From positions 1 through 46,837 of the forward strand of contig JAFRGQ010000017.1 of NCBI GenBank assembly GCA_017433725.1: a DNA stretch of 46,837 nt, written 5' to 3'. Under the pieces are notes generated by a model. That model saw only the letters and a program-made list of their open reading frames with translations, was not told where the DNA came from and ran no database searches. This document shows positions 6,293-14,189 of the stretch, piece by piece. This stretch comes from Lachnospiraceae bacterium. GTDB taxonomy: Bacteria; Bacillota; Clostridia; Lachnospirales; Lachnospiraceae. Numbering within the stretch: the first letter of the stretch is position 1; every line of letters starts with the position of its first letter. The position numbers and the translations under genes were made by a program.

Positions 6293-8179
6293 ATGCTTCA
6301 CATAGTAATAATGACTTTTGCGGCCCTGGCAATTTTCTTTGCAACCGTCGTAAACATGGCTCTGAAAAAAGAGAACCAAAAACTCAGCATTATCATCGTG
6401 ATCGTTGCAGCCGTCATAGGTGCTTTTTTTTACAGCTATGGATACGGAGTCAAAATCGAGAATGAGTTCATCGTCCTTGCGAGAACTGTCCTCTCGGTCT
6501 CCGGCATGTTCATCGGCCGCTGGGATTTTACCAATGTCGACGATACAGAGCTCTTTGCGAACCCGGTCATCTATCTTGTCTTTCTGATCGTACACTTCCT
6601 TGCTCTGTATTCTCTGGCAAATGTCGTCATGATGAAGCTCGGATCCAGCCTTTTAAGAAGGCTCAGGATTTTGCTGCTTCACGGAAATGATCTCACCATA
6701 ATATTCGGTCTGTCAGAGGAATCCATTTTCTTCGCCAATCGCCTGCGTGAGAGTTGGAAAAACGGCGAGGAACCTGCCTCGATTCTTTTTGTCCCTGACG
6801 AGACGGATAACGCTCTTCTCGCAGATCTTGAACGTGACGGCTGGCCTTACAGAACAGACTCTATTGCCAGATATCCTCGGACCCGTTTTCTTCGTTCCCT
6901 GGGCATATGGGAAGGTGACGACAAGCGGAAGATTACCCTCTACGCACTCTCCCGTGAAGAAAATCTGAACAGACAATATACGGCAAAGCTTCTTGAAAGC
7001 CTGCAGAAATCCGAGATACCGGCCGAAAATCTCTCTCTCACCATCTATACAACTAATGTTGCCGACATCAGTAAGATGCAGGCGCTGAAGAACCGGTACG
7101 GCTATACAGACGTCAACCCGTTCGATTCTCATTCTCTGACAGCCCGGCTACTCACGCTCGAATATCCTGTCTATAACACGATTCGATTTAATGAGAAAGG
7201 CCTGGCTGAACAGGACGTGGATATTGTCATTGCCGGCTTCGGCAGCACAGGTCAGGCCGTGCTTCGTGCACTTACAAGGAACGGACAATTCGAAGGAAGT
7301 AAATTTCATGCGGCAGTGTTCGCTCCCGAGATCTATTCCATCGCGGGGCACTTCTTCACTGTCTATGAAGAGCTGTGCTCAAGTTACTCCATCGACTTCA
7401 ACGAGTATGATGCCCGAAGCATGGAGGCTTCGGAATATGTCAGAGAACATGCCACCACTTTAAAATACGTAGTAGCATGCACCGGGGACAGTGAAAGAGA
7501 CTGGGAAATCATCAGAGCCTACGAAAAAATTCTGGGCAAATATTCCGAGCAGATCCTTCTCCTCATCTGCGGGAAAGGAACTGTCACCCGAGTCGGTTCC
7601 GGTAGCAACCTTGATATCGTGACCGATATCTGGAGAAATGAGACGCTGAACGCATCCATAGCGGACAGGGCTGCAAAAGCCGTCAATGCTTCCTATTATA
7701 GTGCGGAGGACGGGACGCCGGAGGAACTGTGGAGATCCTGCACGCCGTTTTCCCGTGAAAGCTGTCGTGCTGCAGCGGATTTCACCCGCGCTTACTGCAG
7801 AATAGCGGGCATATCCGAGAAGGACGCTGCGCAGGGAGCCTGGGACCTGGATGACGAGCTGCTGGAAAACCTCTCCAAAACGGAGCATCTCCGATGGAAT
7901 GCTTTCCACCGTTCCATGGGCTGGTCTTTGATGCCCGACGAAGAATTCTCACAGAGAGCTGAGATTTATCGTTTCGAGAGAATGAAATATGGGAAACCTC
8001 TGATCCGAATAGCCAAAAATGAGACAGACCGGCATCATGCATGTCTGGTCACATGGGAAGATCTGCAGGCTCTTTCCGATAAGGAAAATGCAATAACCGG
8101 GAAGCAAGTGGACTATCAGCAGTTCGACCGGGATAATGTCATGGCTGTTCCCGCACTTCTGCGCGCGTTCGGTTACTGA
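6293..8179 (+). CDS. Membrane protein with two TrkA/RCK-like Rossmann domains and C-terminal RyR domain
   Basis: This 628-residue protein has three N-terminal membrane segments (about residues 1-20, 28-47 and 85-110) with no K+ filter. A first RCK-like fold (about 125 on; LTIIFGLSEESIFFANRL) is followed by a second Rossmann fold with GFGSTG near residue 313. The C-terminal RyR-type domain (about 520-600) carries EHLRWNAFHRSMGW. TrkA-N/RCK domains bind NAD or other nucleotides and gate K+ transport; RyR repeats are named after ryanodine receptors and also occur in bacterial TrkA proteins. The start is at 6293 because GGAGG sits 7 bases upstream; an in-frame GTG at 6272 lacks a site. The next gene follows after 21 bases. 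Confidence 0.75.
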   Translation: MLHIVIMTFAALAIFFATVVNMALKKENQKLSIIIVIVAAVIGAFFYSYGYGVKIENEFIVLARTVLSVSGMFIGRWDFTNVDDTELFANPVIYLVFLIVHFLALYSLANVVMMKLGSSLLRRLRILLLHGNDLTIIFGLSEESIFFANRLRESWKNGEEPASILFVPDETDNALLADLERDGWPYRTDSIARYPRTRFLRSLGIWEGDDKRKITLYALSREENLNRQYTAKLLESLQKSEIPAENLSLTIYTTNVADISKMQALKNRYGYTDVNPFDSHSLTARLLTLEYPVYNTIRFNEKGLAEQDVDIVIAGFGSTGQAVLRALTRNGQFEGSKFHAAVFAPEIYSIAGHFFTVYEELCSSYSIDFNEYDARSMEASEYVREHATTLKYVVACTGDSERDWEIIRAYEKILGKYSEQILLLICGKGTVTRVGSGSNLDIVTDIWRNETLNASIADRAAKAVNASYYSAEDGTPEELWRSCTPFSRESCRAAADFTRAYCRIAGISEKDAAQGAWDLDDELLENLSKTEHLRWNAFHRSMGWSLMPDEEFSQRAEIYRFERMKYGKPLIRIAKNETDRHHACLVTWEDLQALSDKENAITGKQVDYQQFDRDNVMAVPALLRAFGY

Positions 8180-8200
8180 TAAAATGGAGAACTACAGACT

Positions 8201-9838
8201 ATGAGAAAAAACAATAATAAACTCATTGCATTTGCTGTAACCGCATCGATTATAGCGCTCCTCTACCTGCTCACTATCACCGAGCAGCAGAGACCGGACG
8301 CCACGATCCGCACACCGTTGGATGCATTCTGGTATTTTATTGCCACCATAACGACCGTGGGCTACGGCGATGTGAGTCCGGTTTCACCGTTCGGAAAAAT
8401 CCTCGGCGTATTTTTCATTTTACTAAGCTGCGGTTTTATTTCTGTTCTGATCACATCAACAATCCGCTTTATGAACGGATCGTTCATCCTGAAAATGAAG
8501 TTAGCTCTGTCTCAGGTAGACAAATGGTACATTTTCAACGAATATAATGAGGAAGCGGACCTCCTTGCACGAAATCTCTGGAATCTGAAAGAAAACTCAG
8601 GTGTGATCTTCTGCAACGCCGAGCACCGAATAGGAGGGCTGTTCCGGGTCAGATTTATTTTTACACCGTTATCTGTTGAGGAAACAATGGCTTTATGTAC
8701 AAAAAAGCAAGAGAAAGGGATAGGCGAAAAGCCAATCGTCTTTCTGATGGATGAGGATGAGGAGAAGAATCTGAAGACAGCTTTGAGTCTTACCGGAATG
8801 CAGTCGCTGCTCTACTGCAAGACCGGAATTCGCTTTCAGAACCCGCCGGCCGGGCTTCGTACCTTCGATCCCGCGGATCTTACGGCCCGCGCATACTGGC
8901 ACGACCACCCGTTAAGCAGCCGGGAAAAAAACGTTGTCATGATCGGTAACGGAGCCCTGTTGAACTATCTCATCGAACAGGCTGTCATAGTAAACGTATT
9001 TGGACCGTTTTTAATCTGCAGGTATCATATTTTCAATGAAAAAAAGACACACGACCCCAACCGCCATTCAGACGACAGTTTTTTGGAGGATCATCCCCAT
9101 ATAAAGGATGTTTTATCGGTCAGGGCAGTATCCGGTAAAGAAGTCGTAAATGATGAAGCTGCAAATGACACCTTCTTCTTTCACACAGATGCCTGGGATA
9201 AGAACCATCAGTACCTGGAGATGGCCGACAGGATCATCGTGTGCACGACTTCTGAAATTGAAAATATCCGCATAGCGGAGAAGATACGGTCACTGTGTGC
9301 AACAAAAGCGGATCTTTACATTTACGGAAGCGATTCAATCGATGGAGTGACGGGATTCGGCAGCATAGCCGAGCTGTACACACCGGAAAGGATCCTGCGC
9401 GAGGACATGCTGAAGCGGGCAAGAACGCTGAACGATTACTACAACAGTCTGCAGCAGGACGAGAGCAAAAGGACCCGGTGGGAAGATCTCAGTATGTTCA
9501 CAAAGCGCTCCAATATGGCTGCGGCCGACCACATGGGGACCAAGCTCCGAATCCTGCTCGATTGTCTTGATGAAAATACAGCTATTGAGGCAGATCGGGA
9601 CACGATCGATCTGGCTGTAAGAAATTTCAGGGAAAACGTAATTGACAGAAATCTCTGCCGGCAGATTGAGCATGAGCGCTGGATGCGTTTTCACAGCCTG
9701 TACGGCTGGACCTACGGGGAGGTGCGCGACAACGCCCTCCGGCGCCATCCGCTGATGGTGCCGTTCGAGGAGCTTAAGCCGGAGCAGCAGGCGATGGATG
9801 ATATATCGTGGGAGCTGCTGGAGGTTTTGAGGGAGTAA
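8201..9838 (+). CDS. Two-TM potassium channel with TrkA-like and RyR domains
   Basis: This 545-residue protein has two membrane segments (about residues 9-26 and 65-88) around a pore loop with the complete K+ selectivity filter TVGYGD (about 51-56). A long cytosolic part with degenerate Rossmann folds follows (NVVMIGNGALLNYLIEQA near 245). The C-terminal RyR-like motif EHERWMRFHSLYGWTYG lies near 489. It parallels the upstream protein's domain plan, so the two probably form a hetero-oligomeric or co-regulated ligand-gated K+ channel. The ligand is unknown. It is the second gene of the operon and is closed by a strong terminator. Confidence 0.8.
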   Translation: MRKNNNKLIAFAVTASIIALLYLLTITEQQRPDATIRTPLDAFWYFIATITTVGYGDVSPVSPFGKILGVFFILLSCGFISVLITSTIRFMNGSFILKMKLALSQVDKWYIFNEYNEEADLLARNLWNLKENSGVIFCNAEHRIGGLFRVRFIFTPLSVEETMALCTKKQEKGIGEKPIVFLMDEDEEKNLKTALSLTGMQSLLYCKTGIRFQNPPAGLRTFDPADLTARAYWHDHPLSSREKNVVMIGNGALLNYLIEQAVIVNVFGPFLICRYHIFNEKKTHDPNRHSDDSFLEDHPHIKDVLSVRAVSGKEVVNDEAANDTFFFHTDAWDKNHQYLEMADRIIVCTTSEIENIRIAEKIRSLCATKADLYIYGSDSIDGVTGFGSIAELYTPERILREDMLKRARTLNDYYNSLQQDESKRTRWEDLSMFTKRSNMAAADHMGTKLRILLDCLDENTAIEADRDTIDLAVRNFRENVIDRNLCRQIEHERWMRFHSLYGWTYGEVRDNALRRHPLMVPFEELKPEQQAMDDISWELLEVLRE

Positions 9839-9846
9839 AGTGCGAA

Positions 9847-9881
9847 AGGCTGCCGCGTGTTAACGCGGCAGCCTTATTTTG
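9847..9881 (+). terminator. Rho-independent terminator of the channel operon
   Basis: An 11-bp perfect stem AGGCTGCCGCG / CGCGGCAGCCT with loop TGTTAA, followed by TATTTTG. It starts 8 bases after the stop codon. It can also serve the convergent GH94 gene. Confidence 0.9.
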
Positions 9882-9890
9882 TTCAAAATA

Positions 9891-12302
9891 TTACATCACA
9901 AGCACGATCTCGTTCTCGGCTTCAAGAATATCCTCCGGGACATAATTCCCCTCGAGAGTTTTGCCGTTTACGGTAAGCTCGCTGAATCCCGATTCCTTTC
10001 CGTTCGGATTCTCAATCAGAATATTCAACTTCTTTCCTCTGAAATCCTTCTCGATCTTAAGCGATTTCCAAGCCTTCGGTATAGACGGCGCAATCTTCAG
10101 CCCGTGAAGATCCGGTCTCATACCCAAAATACCTTCCACGCAGCCCACCATGACTGTGGAAGCTGTACCTGTCAGCCAATGTACGTGGGATCTTCCTGCC
10201 CTCGGACTTGCCTTTCCCTCCGTGAACTGGCCGTAGCAGTACGGCTCGATGCCGCGGATCTCAGCAATACTGTTCTGCATGGACGGTGCATTTTCCTTAA
10301 AGTATTCAAATGCCCTCTCGCCCCTTCCGAGGAGTGCTTCCGCCAGGATGAGCCACCCCTGTGACTGGGAGAAGATGCCTCCGTTTTCCTTTACGCCTGC
10401 GTTGAAGATAACCGCAAGAGCCCCCTCAAATGCATGTGCGTGGAAAGGCGGATCCATGATGACCGCACCGTACGGCGTATTGAGCTGCTCGTGCACATTG
10501 TCCATTGCCGCCTCGGCCTGCTGCCTGTCCGCAAGACCGCTGATGACAGCCCAGCTCTGAGGATTGAGCCACATATTGGCTTCCGGCGCTGTGCGCTCTC
10601 CGATGACCTCGCCGTCTTCCGTGTAGCCGCGGATAAAGCGGTCTTCATTCCAGCACAGGCGGATGAGCTCCTCATGAAGTTTCTCCTGCTCAGTCTCGAG
10701 CCATGCGAGATATTCACTGTCACCCTTCTGTGCCGCAAATGCGCGAAGGATCGTGAACGCATAGTAGAACTGGAACGCTACGAACGAAGACTCACCGTTG
10801 GCTCCGAGCCTCAGGCAGTCATTCCAGTCGGCGTAAAGACCGGCCGGCATGCCGTGCGGTCCGAGATGGTTGAGTGAGAAGTCGACCGCTCTCTTTAAAT
10901 GCTCGTAAACAGTGCCCTCATCCCTGTCGGCGAACGGTATCACCTCATCAAGGAATGCTACATTTCCCGTTTCCGCGATATACTTATATACCGTGGGGAA
11001 CAGCCAGAGCGCATCGTCGGCGCGATATGCGGGATGGCCTGTCTCCTTCACATAGGACTCATCCTCAGGAGTATCCTCGTGCCCCGCATTGTGGTTGAAC
11101 TTGACCAGCGGAAGTCCGCCGCCGTGATGGACCTGCGCGGAAAGCATGAAACGGATCTTGTCCGCCGCTGCCTCCGGCTCCAGATGAATTACGCCCTGAA
11201 TATCCTGGACCGTGTCGCGGTAGCCGTAACCGTTCCTCAAACCACAGTAGATAAAGGAAGCGGCACGTGACCAGTAGAATGTCATGAAACAATTGTATGC
11301 GTTCCATGTATTGATCATGGAATCGAATTCCGGACACGGGGTCGTGACCTTGAAGTGTTCCAATTTTGAATGCCAGTATTTCTTGAGCTCCCTGACTTCC
11401 TCAGTACAGGTCTTCTCCGGATCGGCATAGGAAGCTACGATTGCAGCACTATCTTCCGGTTTCTTCTCTCCGACTATGAAAGCGATTGTGCGGCTCTCAC
11501 CCGGCTCAAGGGTAACGATACATGACAGAGCGCCGCAGCAGTTGCAGTTGTAGCTCTGATAATTGCCCAGATTGCCTGTCTCAACGCCAATCGGATTTCC
11601 GTATGAGCGATAATTGCCGAGAAACTGAGCCATCTCGCCGCAGGATGACGAAACGGGAGCTCCTGCAAGACCGAAGAAACGCTCCCTGACCTGCTTGTCG
11701 TCGACATCACTGCCTGCAGCGATCGCGTCCAGATTTCCGTTGATCTGCTGCCGGATACGGTTCGCGTCGAACAGTGTGCGGGTGATGAACAGGGAATACT
11801 GAAGGTTAATCTGATCCTGCTCATAGTTTCCGTCATTTGTGAACTCACAGCAGCCTGTCAGTGTCAGCTCGCGAACTCTGTCAGATTTATTAGTGACAGC
11901 AAGTTTCCACACCTCATAGGTCTTGCCGAGCGGCACATAGTATGTGGCCGCGCTGTGAATACCCGCATAATCGGCGCTGATCACTGTGTAGGCGGTACCG
12001 TGGCGGCACTCACTCTTATACGTGTCCAGATCCTTGCCGACAGGCTGCCACGTGGCTGACCAGTAATCACCGTCAGCATTGTCACGCAGATAGATATAGC
12101 GTCCGGGCTGGTCATTGCGGTTGAAAATATAACGAAGTATACGTCCCTTGGCACCGGATTTCACGAAGCTGTAACCGCCCGCGTTATTGGAAATCAGTGC
12201 ACCGTATTCCGTGGAGCCCAGATAGTTGGCCCATGGCTGGGGGGTATCCGGTCTCGTTATAACATATTCTCTGTTCTTGTCATCAAAATATCCGTACTGC
12301 AT
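9891..12302 (-). CDS. Glycoside phosphorylase family GH94 (cellobiose phosphorylase-like)
   Basis: The 803-residue protein is close to the full length of cellobiose phosphorylases and starts MQYGYFDDKNREYVITRPDT as those enzymes do. It has NYLGSTEYGALISNNAGGYSF, an HNAGHEDTPEDESY stretch, and YADWNDCLRLG with the Asp that acts as general acid in GH94. Such enzymes split a beta-glucoside disaccharide with phosphate to give glucose-1-phosphate and glucose in the cytoplasm. Laminaribiose and other disaccharide phosphorylases are similar, so the linkage is not certain. No signal peptide is present. It follows the monooxygenase-fold gene by 53 bases on the same strand, and a LacI regulator is divergent upstream. 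Confidence 0.9.
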   Translation of the reverse strand: MQYGYFDDKNREYVITRPDTPQPWANYLGSTEYGALISNNAGGYSFVKSGAKGRILRYIFNRNDQPGRYIYLRDNADGDYWSATWQPVGKDLDTYKSECRHGTAYTVISADYAGIHSAATYYVPLGKTYEVWKLAVTNKSDRVRELTLTGCCEFTNDGNYEQDQINLQYSLFITRTLFDANRIRQQINGNLDAIAAGSDVDDKQVRERFFGLAGAPVSSSCGEMAQFLGNYRSYGNPIGVETGNLGNYQSYNCNCCGALSCIVTLEPGESRTIAFIVGEKKPEDSAAIVASYADPEKTCTEEVRELKKYWHSKLEHFKVTTPCPEFDSMINTWNAYNCFMTFYWSRAASFIYCGLRNGYGYRDTVQDIQGVIHLEPEAAADKIRFMLSAQVHHGGGLPLVKFNHNAGHEDTPEDESYVKETGHPAYRADDALWLFPTVYKYIAETGNVAFLDEVIPFADRDEGTVYEHLKRAVDFSLNHLGPHGMPAGLYADWNDCLRLGANGESSFVAFQFYYAFTILRAFAAQKGDSEYLAWLETEQEKLHEELIRLCWNEDRFIRGYTEDGEVIGERTAPEANMWLNPQSWAVISGLADRQQAEAAMDNVHEQLNTPYGAVIMDPPFHAHAFEGALAVIFNAGVKENGGIFSQSQGWLILAEALLGRGERAFEYFKENAPSMQNSIAEIRGIEPYCYGQFTEGKASPRAGRSHVHWLTGTASTVMVGCVEGILGMRPDLHGLKIAPSIPKAWKSLKIEKDFRGKKLNILIENPNGKESGFSELTVNGKTLEGNYVPEDILEAENEIVLVM

Positions 12303-12355
12303 GTGGCAAACCTTTCTTACTAAATATTTTCGTCAATTCGTCTCACTTCGTGCTT

Positions 12356-12691
12356 TTACTTCTCGTTCATGAATTTCTTGTCATTTTCCGAGAATCCGCC
12401 CTCATCCGTAACATAGCGCTCCGCTCTCATGCTCAGCGCATATTTCTCTCTGAGCGCCATAATATCACCCATCATAGGAGATGCATGGTGGATGTCGAGG
12501 GATTCCTGATCCTTCCAGCTATCTATCAGGAGTACTGTCTCCGGGTCATCCATCGGGAAAAAATATTCATATCGAAGGTTGCCGTTCTCCGAACGGATTT
12601 TTCCGACGATACCGCTGTCGACCATTTCCTGTGCAAATGCGCGTGCGCTGCCATTTTCTCCCGTATAATAGATATTCACTGTCATTGCCAT
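12356..12691 (-). CDS. Antibiotic-biosynthesis-monooxygenase-fold protein (putative quinol monooxygenase type)
   Basis: This 111-residue single-domain protein has the ABM dimeric ferredoxin-like pattern: an N-terminal strand, GNLRYEYFFPMDDPETVLLI, SWKDQESLDIHHASP and a closing helix. Relatives include YgiN-like quinol monooxygenases and heme-degrading proteins; the sequence does not tell which. The start has GGAGG upstream. It is probably the first gene of a two-gene transcript with the GH94 enzyme, which is functionally unexpected. Confidence 0.8.
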   Translation of the reverse strand: MAMTVNIYYTGENGSARAFAQEMVDSGIVGKIRSENGNLRYEYFFPMDDPETVLLIDSWKDQESLDIHHASPMMGDIMALREKYALSMRAERYVTDEGGFSENDKKFMNEK

Positions 12692-12779
12692 AATTATACC
12701 TCCGGTTCAATACTTGATAGTGTCACTATTGTCAGCTTCGTAACCTGCTAACTTTCATTATATAATAGATGGAAGTGAA

Positions 12780-12808
12780 ATCATAATATTAAAAGTGAGA
12801 ATTTTCAA
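12780..12808 (-). promoter_or_regulatory. Predicted promoter of the monooxygenase/GH94 transcript
   Basis: On the minus strand TTGAAA (12803-12808) and TATGAT (12780-12785) are 17 bases apart. A second TATAAT-like box lies slightly downstream, near 12760. Confidence 0.5.
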
Positions 12809-12815
12809 TATTTAT

Positions 12816-12878
12816 CAAGAACGCCTCGGCGTCTTTCATCATAGACTCTCGTCACGTGAATTCTGCGTCAGAGATTAT
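12816..12878 (+). repeat. Repeat family A copy 3 joined to family C copy 1
   Basis: CAAGAACGCCTCGGCGTCTT (family A core) is followed at 12851-12878 by GTCACGTGAATTCTGCGTCA then GAGATTA, which recurs at 43305-43333. No gene was seen in the 12692-13113 gap. Confidence 0.6.
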
Positions 12879-12967
12879 AAATAGCTCCTGCAGCACCCTC
12901 TGCTCCGGATCTGATTAAGCCGTTTTTCACGGCCGGGCACAGACGGCGTCCCTTCCGGTCTAACTTG

Positions 12968-13056
12968 ATTTTATGCAAATTTTTGCATAAAATTATTGCA
13001 GAACAATTTGACGCACTGACAGCACAGGCGAAAAGGCATTTTCTACCGGTACCGGT
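12968..13056. promoter_or_regulatory. Two palindromes upstream of the LacI gene, candidate operators
   Basis: 12968-12993 is a perfect palindrome with 12-bp arms (ATTTTATGCAAA, TT, TTTGCATAAAAT). 13045-13056 is ACCGGTACCGGT. Either could bind the LacI protein encoded just downstream; LacI family members often autoregulate. Neither shows the usual central CG flanked by conserved half-sites in full. Confidence 0.35.
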
Positions 13057-13113
13057 TCGCTGTCCACCTGTTAAAGCATATGGCATCTCTCACCGAGATA
13101 TAAGGAGAATCAC

Positions 13114-14109
13114 ATGGCTACATTAAAAGACGTGGCAAAGCTCGCCCACTGCGACATCAGCACGGTCTCACGTGCCCTGAACAACTCGGCTCCTGTCCAT
13201 CCGGAGACACGGGCAAGAATCATGGCTGCGGTAAAAGAACTCGGCTACAAACCGAATATGATCGCGAAAAGCCTGAAGATGGGCAGACGCAACCTGATCG
13301 CGTTCATCTCCCCGACGATCCGACTGAATATATTCTCCGACCTGTCGGTAGAAATTCAGCGTGAAGCGGAGAAAATGGGCTATCAGACTCTCATCATCAA
13401 CACCAAGGCGGATGCCGTCACAGAGGCAAAGTGCCTCACTGATCTGAGGGGTATGGTCGACGGTATCATCATCGCATCGACAGGTCAGAACAACCGTCTT
13501 ATCCGGGACATCGCCGGCGACGGCGTCGCGGTCATTCAGCTCATCCGCAAGCAGGACGAAAAAATATCGAGCGTCATCTCGAACTATTATGACGCGACCA
13601 AAGAAGCCGTCCGATTTCTGCATAAAAAAGGCTGCAACCATATCGGTATGCTGCACGGGAATGAGAACGTAAAGCCGTTTGAAGAACGCCTGAAAGGATA
13701 CAGGAAGATCACTCGTGAGTTGCACCTGCCCGAAATCATTGCAGGCACAAAGGCTTTCACCGTTCCCGGCTTTCACGACGGGCTGAACGGAGTAAAGCAG
13801 CTCCTTGAGATGGACCCGGAGCTCGATGCGGTTCTGGCCTCGACAGACCTTCAGGGTCTCGGAGCTCTGCGCGCTCTGAAAGAGCTTAACATCCCCTGCC
13901 CTGAGCAGATTAAAATCGTCTCCCTCACCGGATTTTCACTGGGTCCGATGTTGGAAACATCCATGACTTCCATGGAGGTTCCTTCTCCGGAGATGGGACG
14001 GGCGGCGCTCCGTCTGCTCATCGATCAGATCGAATCCGGAGACAAAAAAAAGCCGTCCCTTCAGCATATTGTGTTCAACGCAACGCTGACGGAACGGGAG
14101 ACAACGTGA
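13114..14109 (+). CDS. LacI-family transcriptional regulator
   Basis: This is a complete 331-residue repressor. Residues 1-55 hold the LacI helix-turn-helix and hinge (TLKDVAKLAHCDISTVSRAL, then ELGYKPNMIAKSLKMGR). Residues 60-331 form the sugar-binding core (LIAFISPTIRLNIFSDLSVE; near the end SMEVPSPEMGRAALRLLIDQ). AAGGAG precedes the start. It lies between the GH94 phosphorylase and the GH2 glycosidase, so these are the likely targets; the effector is probably a beta-glycoside or its phosphate-split product, by inference. Confidence 0.92.
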   Translation: MATLKDVAKLAHCDISTVSRALNNSAPVHPETRARIMAAVKELGYKPNMIAKSLKMGRRNLIAFISPTIRLNIFSDLSVEIQREAEKMGYQTLIINTKADAVTEAKCLTDLRGMVDGIIIASTGQNNRLIRDIAGDGVAVIQLIRKQDEKISSVISNYYDATKEAVRFLHKKGCNHIGMLHGNENVKPFEERLKGYRKITRELHLPEIIAGTKAFTVPGFHDGLNGVKQLLEMDPELDAVLASTDLQGLGALRALKELNIPCPEQIKIVSLTGFSLGPMLETSMTSMEVPSPEMGRAALRLLIDQIESGDKKKPSLQHIVFNATLTERETT

Positions 14110-14114
14110 TTTGT

Positions 14115-14143
14115 TTTACTCCTCATCGCGCAGGACTCGTGAC
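14115..14143 (-). repeat. Repeat family B, copy 2
   Basis: TTTACTCCTCATCGCGCAGG then ACTCGTGAC, a variant of the element at 5635-5663. It lies between the convergent LacI and phosphatase genes. Confidence 0.6.
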
Positions 14144-14189
14144 AGTCGAATGATAAGTGCGAAAGGTGGTGCACGTCTTCATCAATATC

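Noticed and set aside
12868-13086. 72-codon frame on the minus strand upstream of LacI
   Set aside because: It overlaps palindromes and the promoter region, with no start signal or homology.
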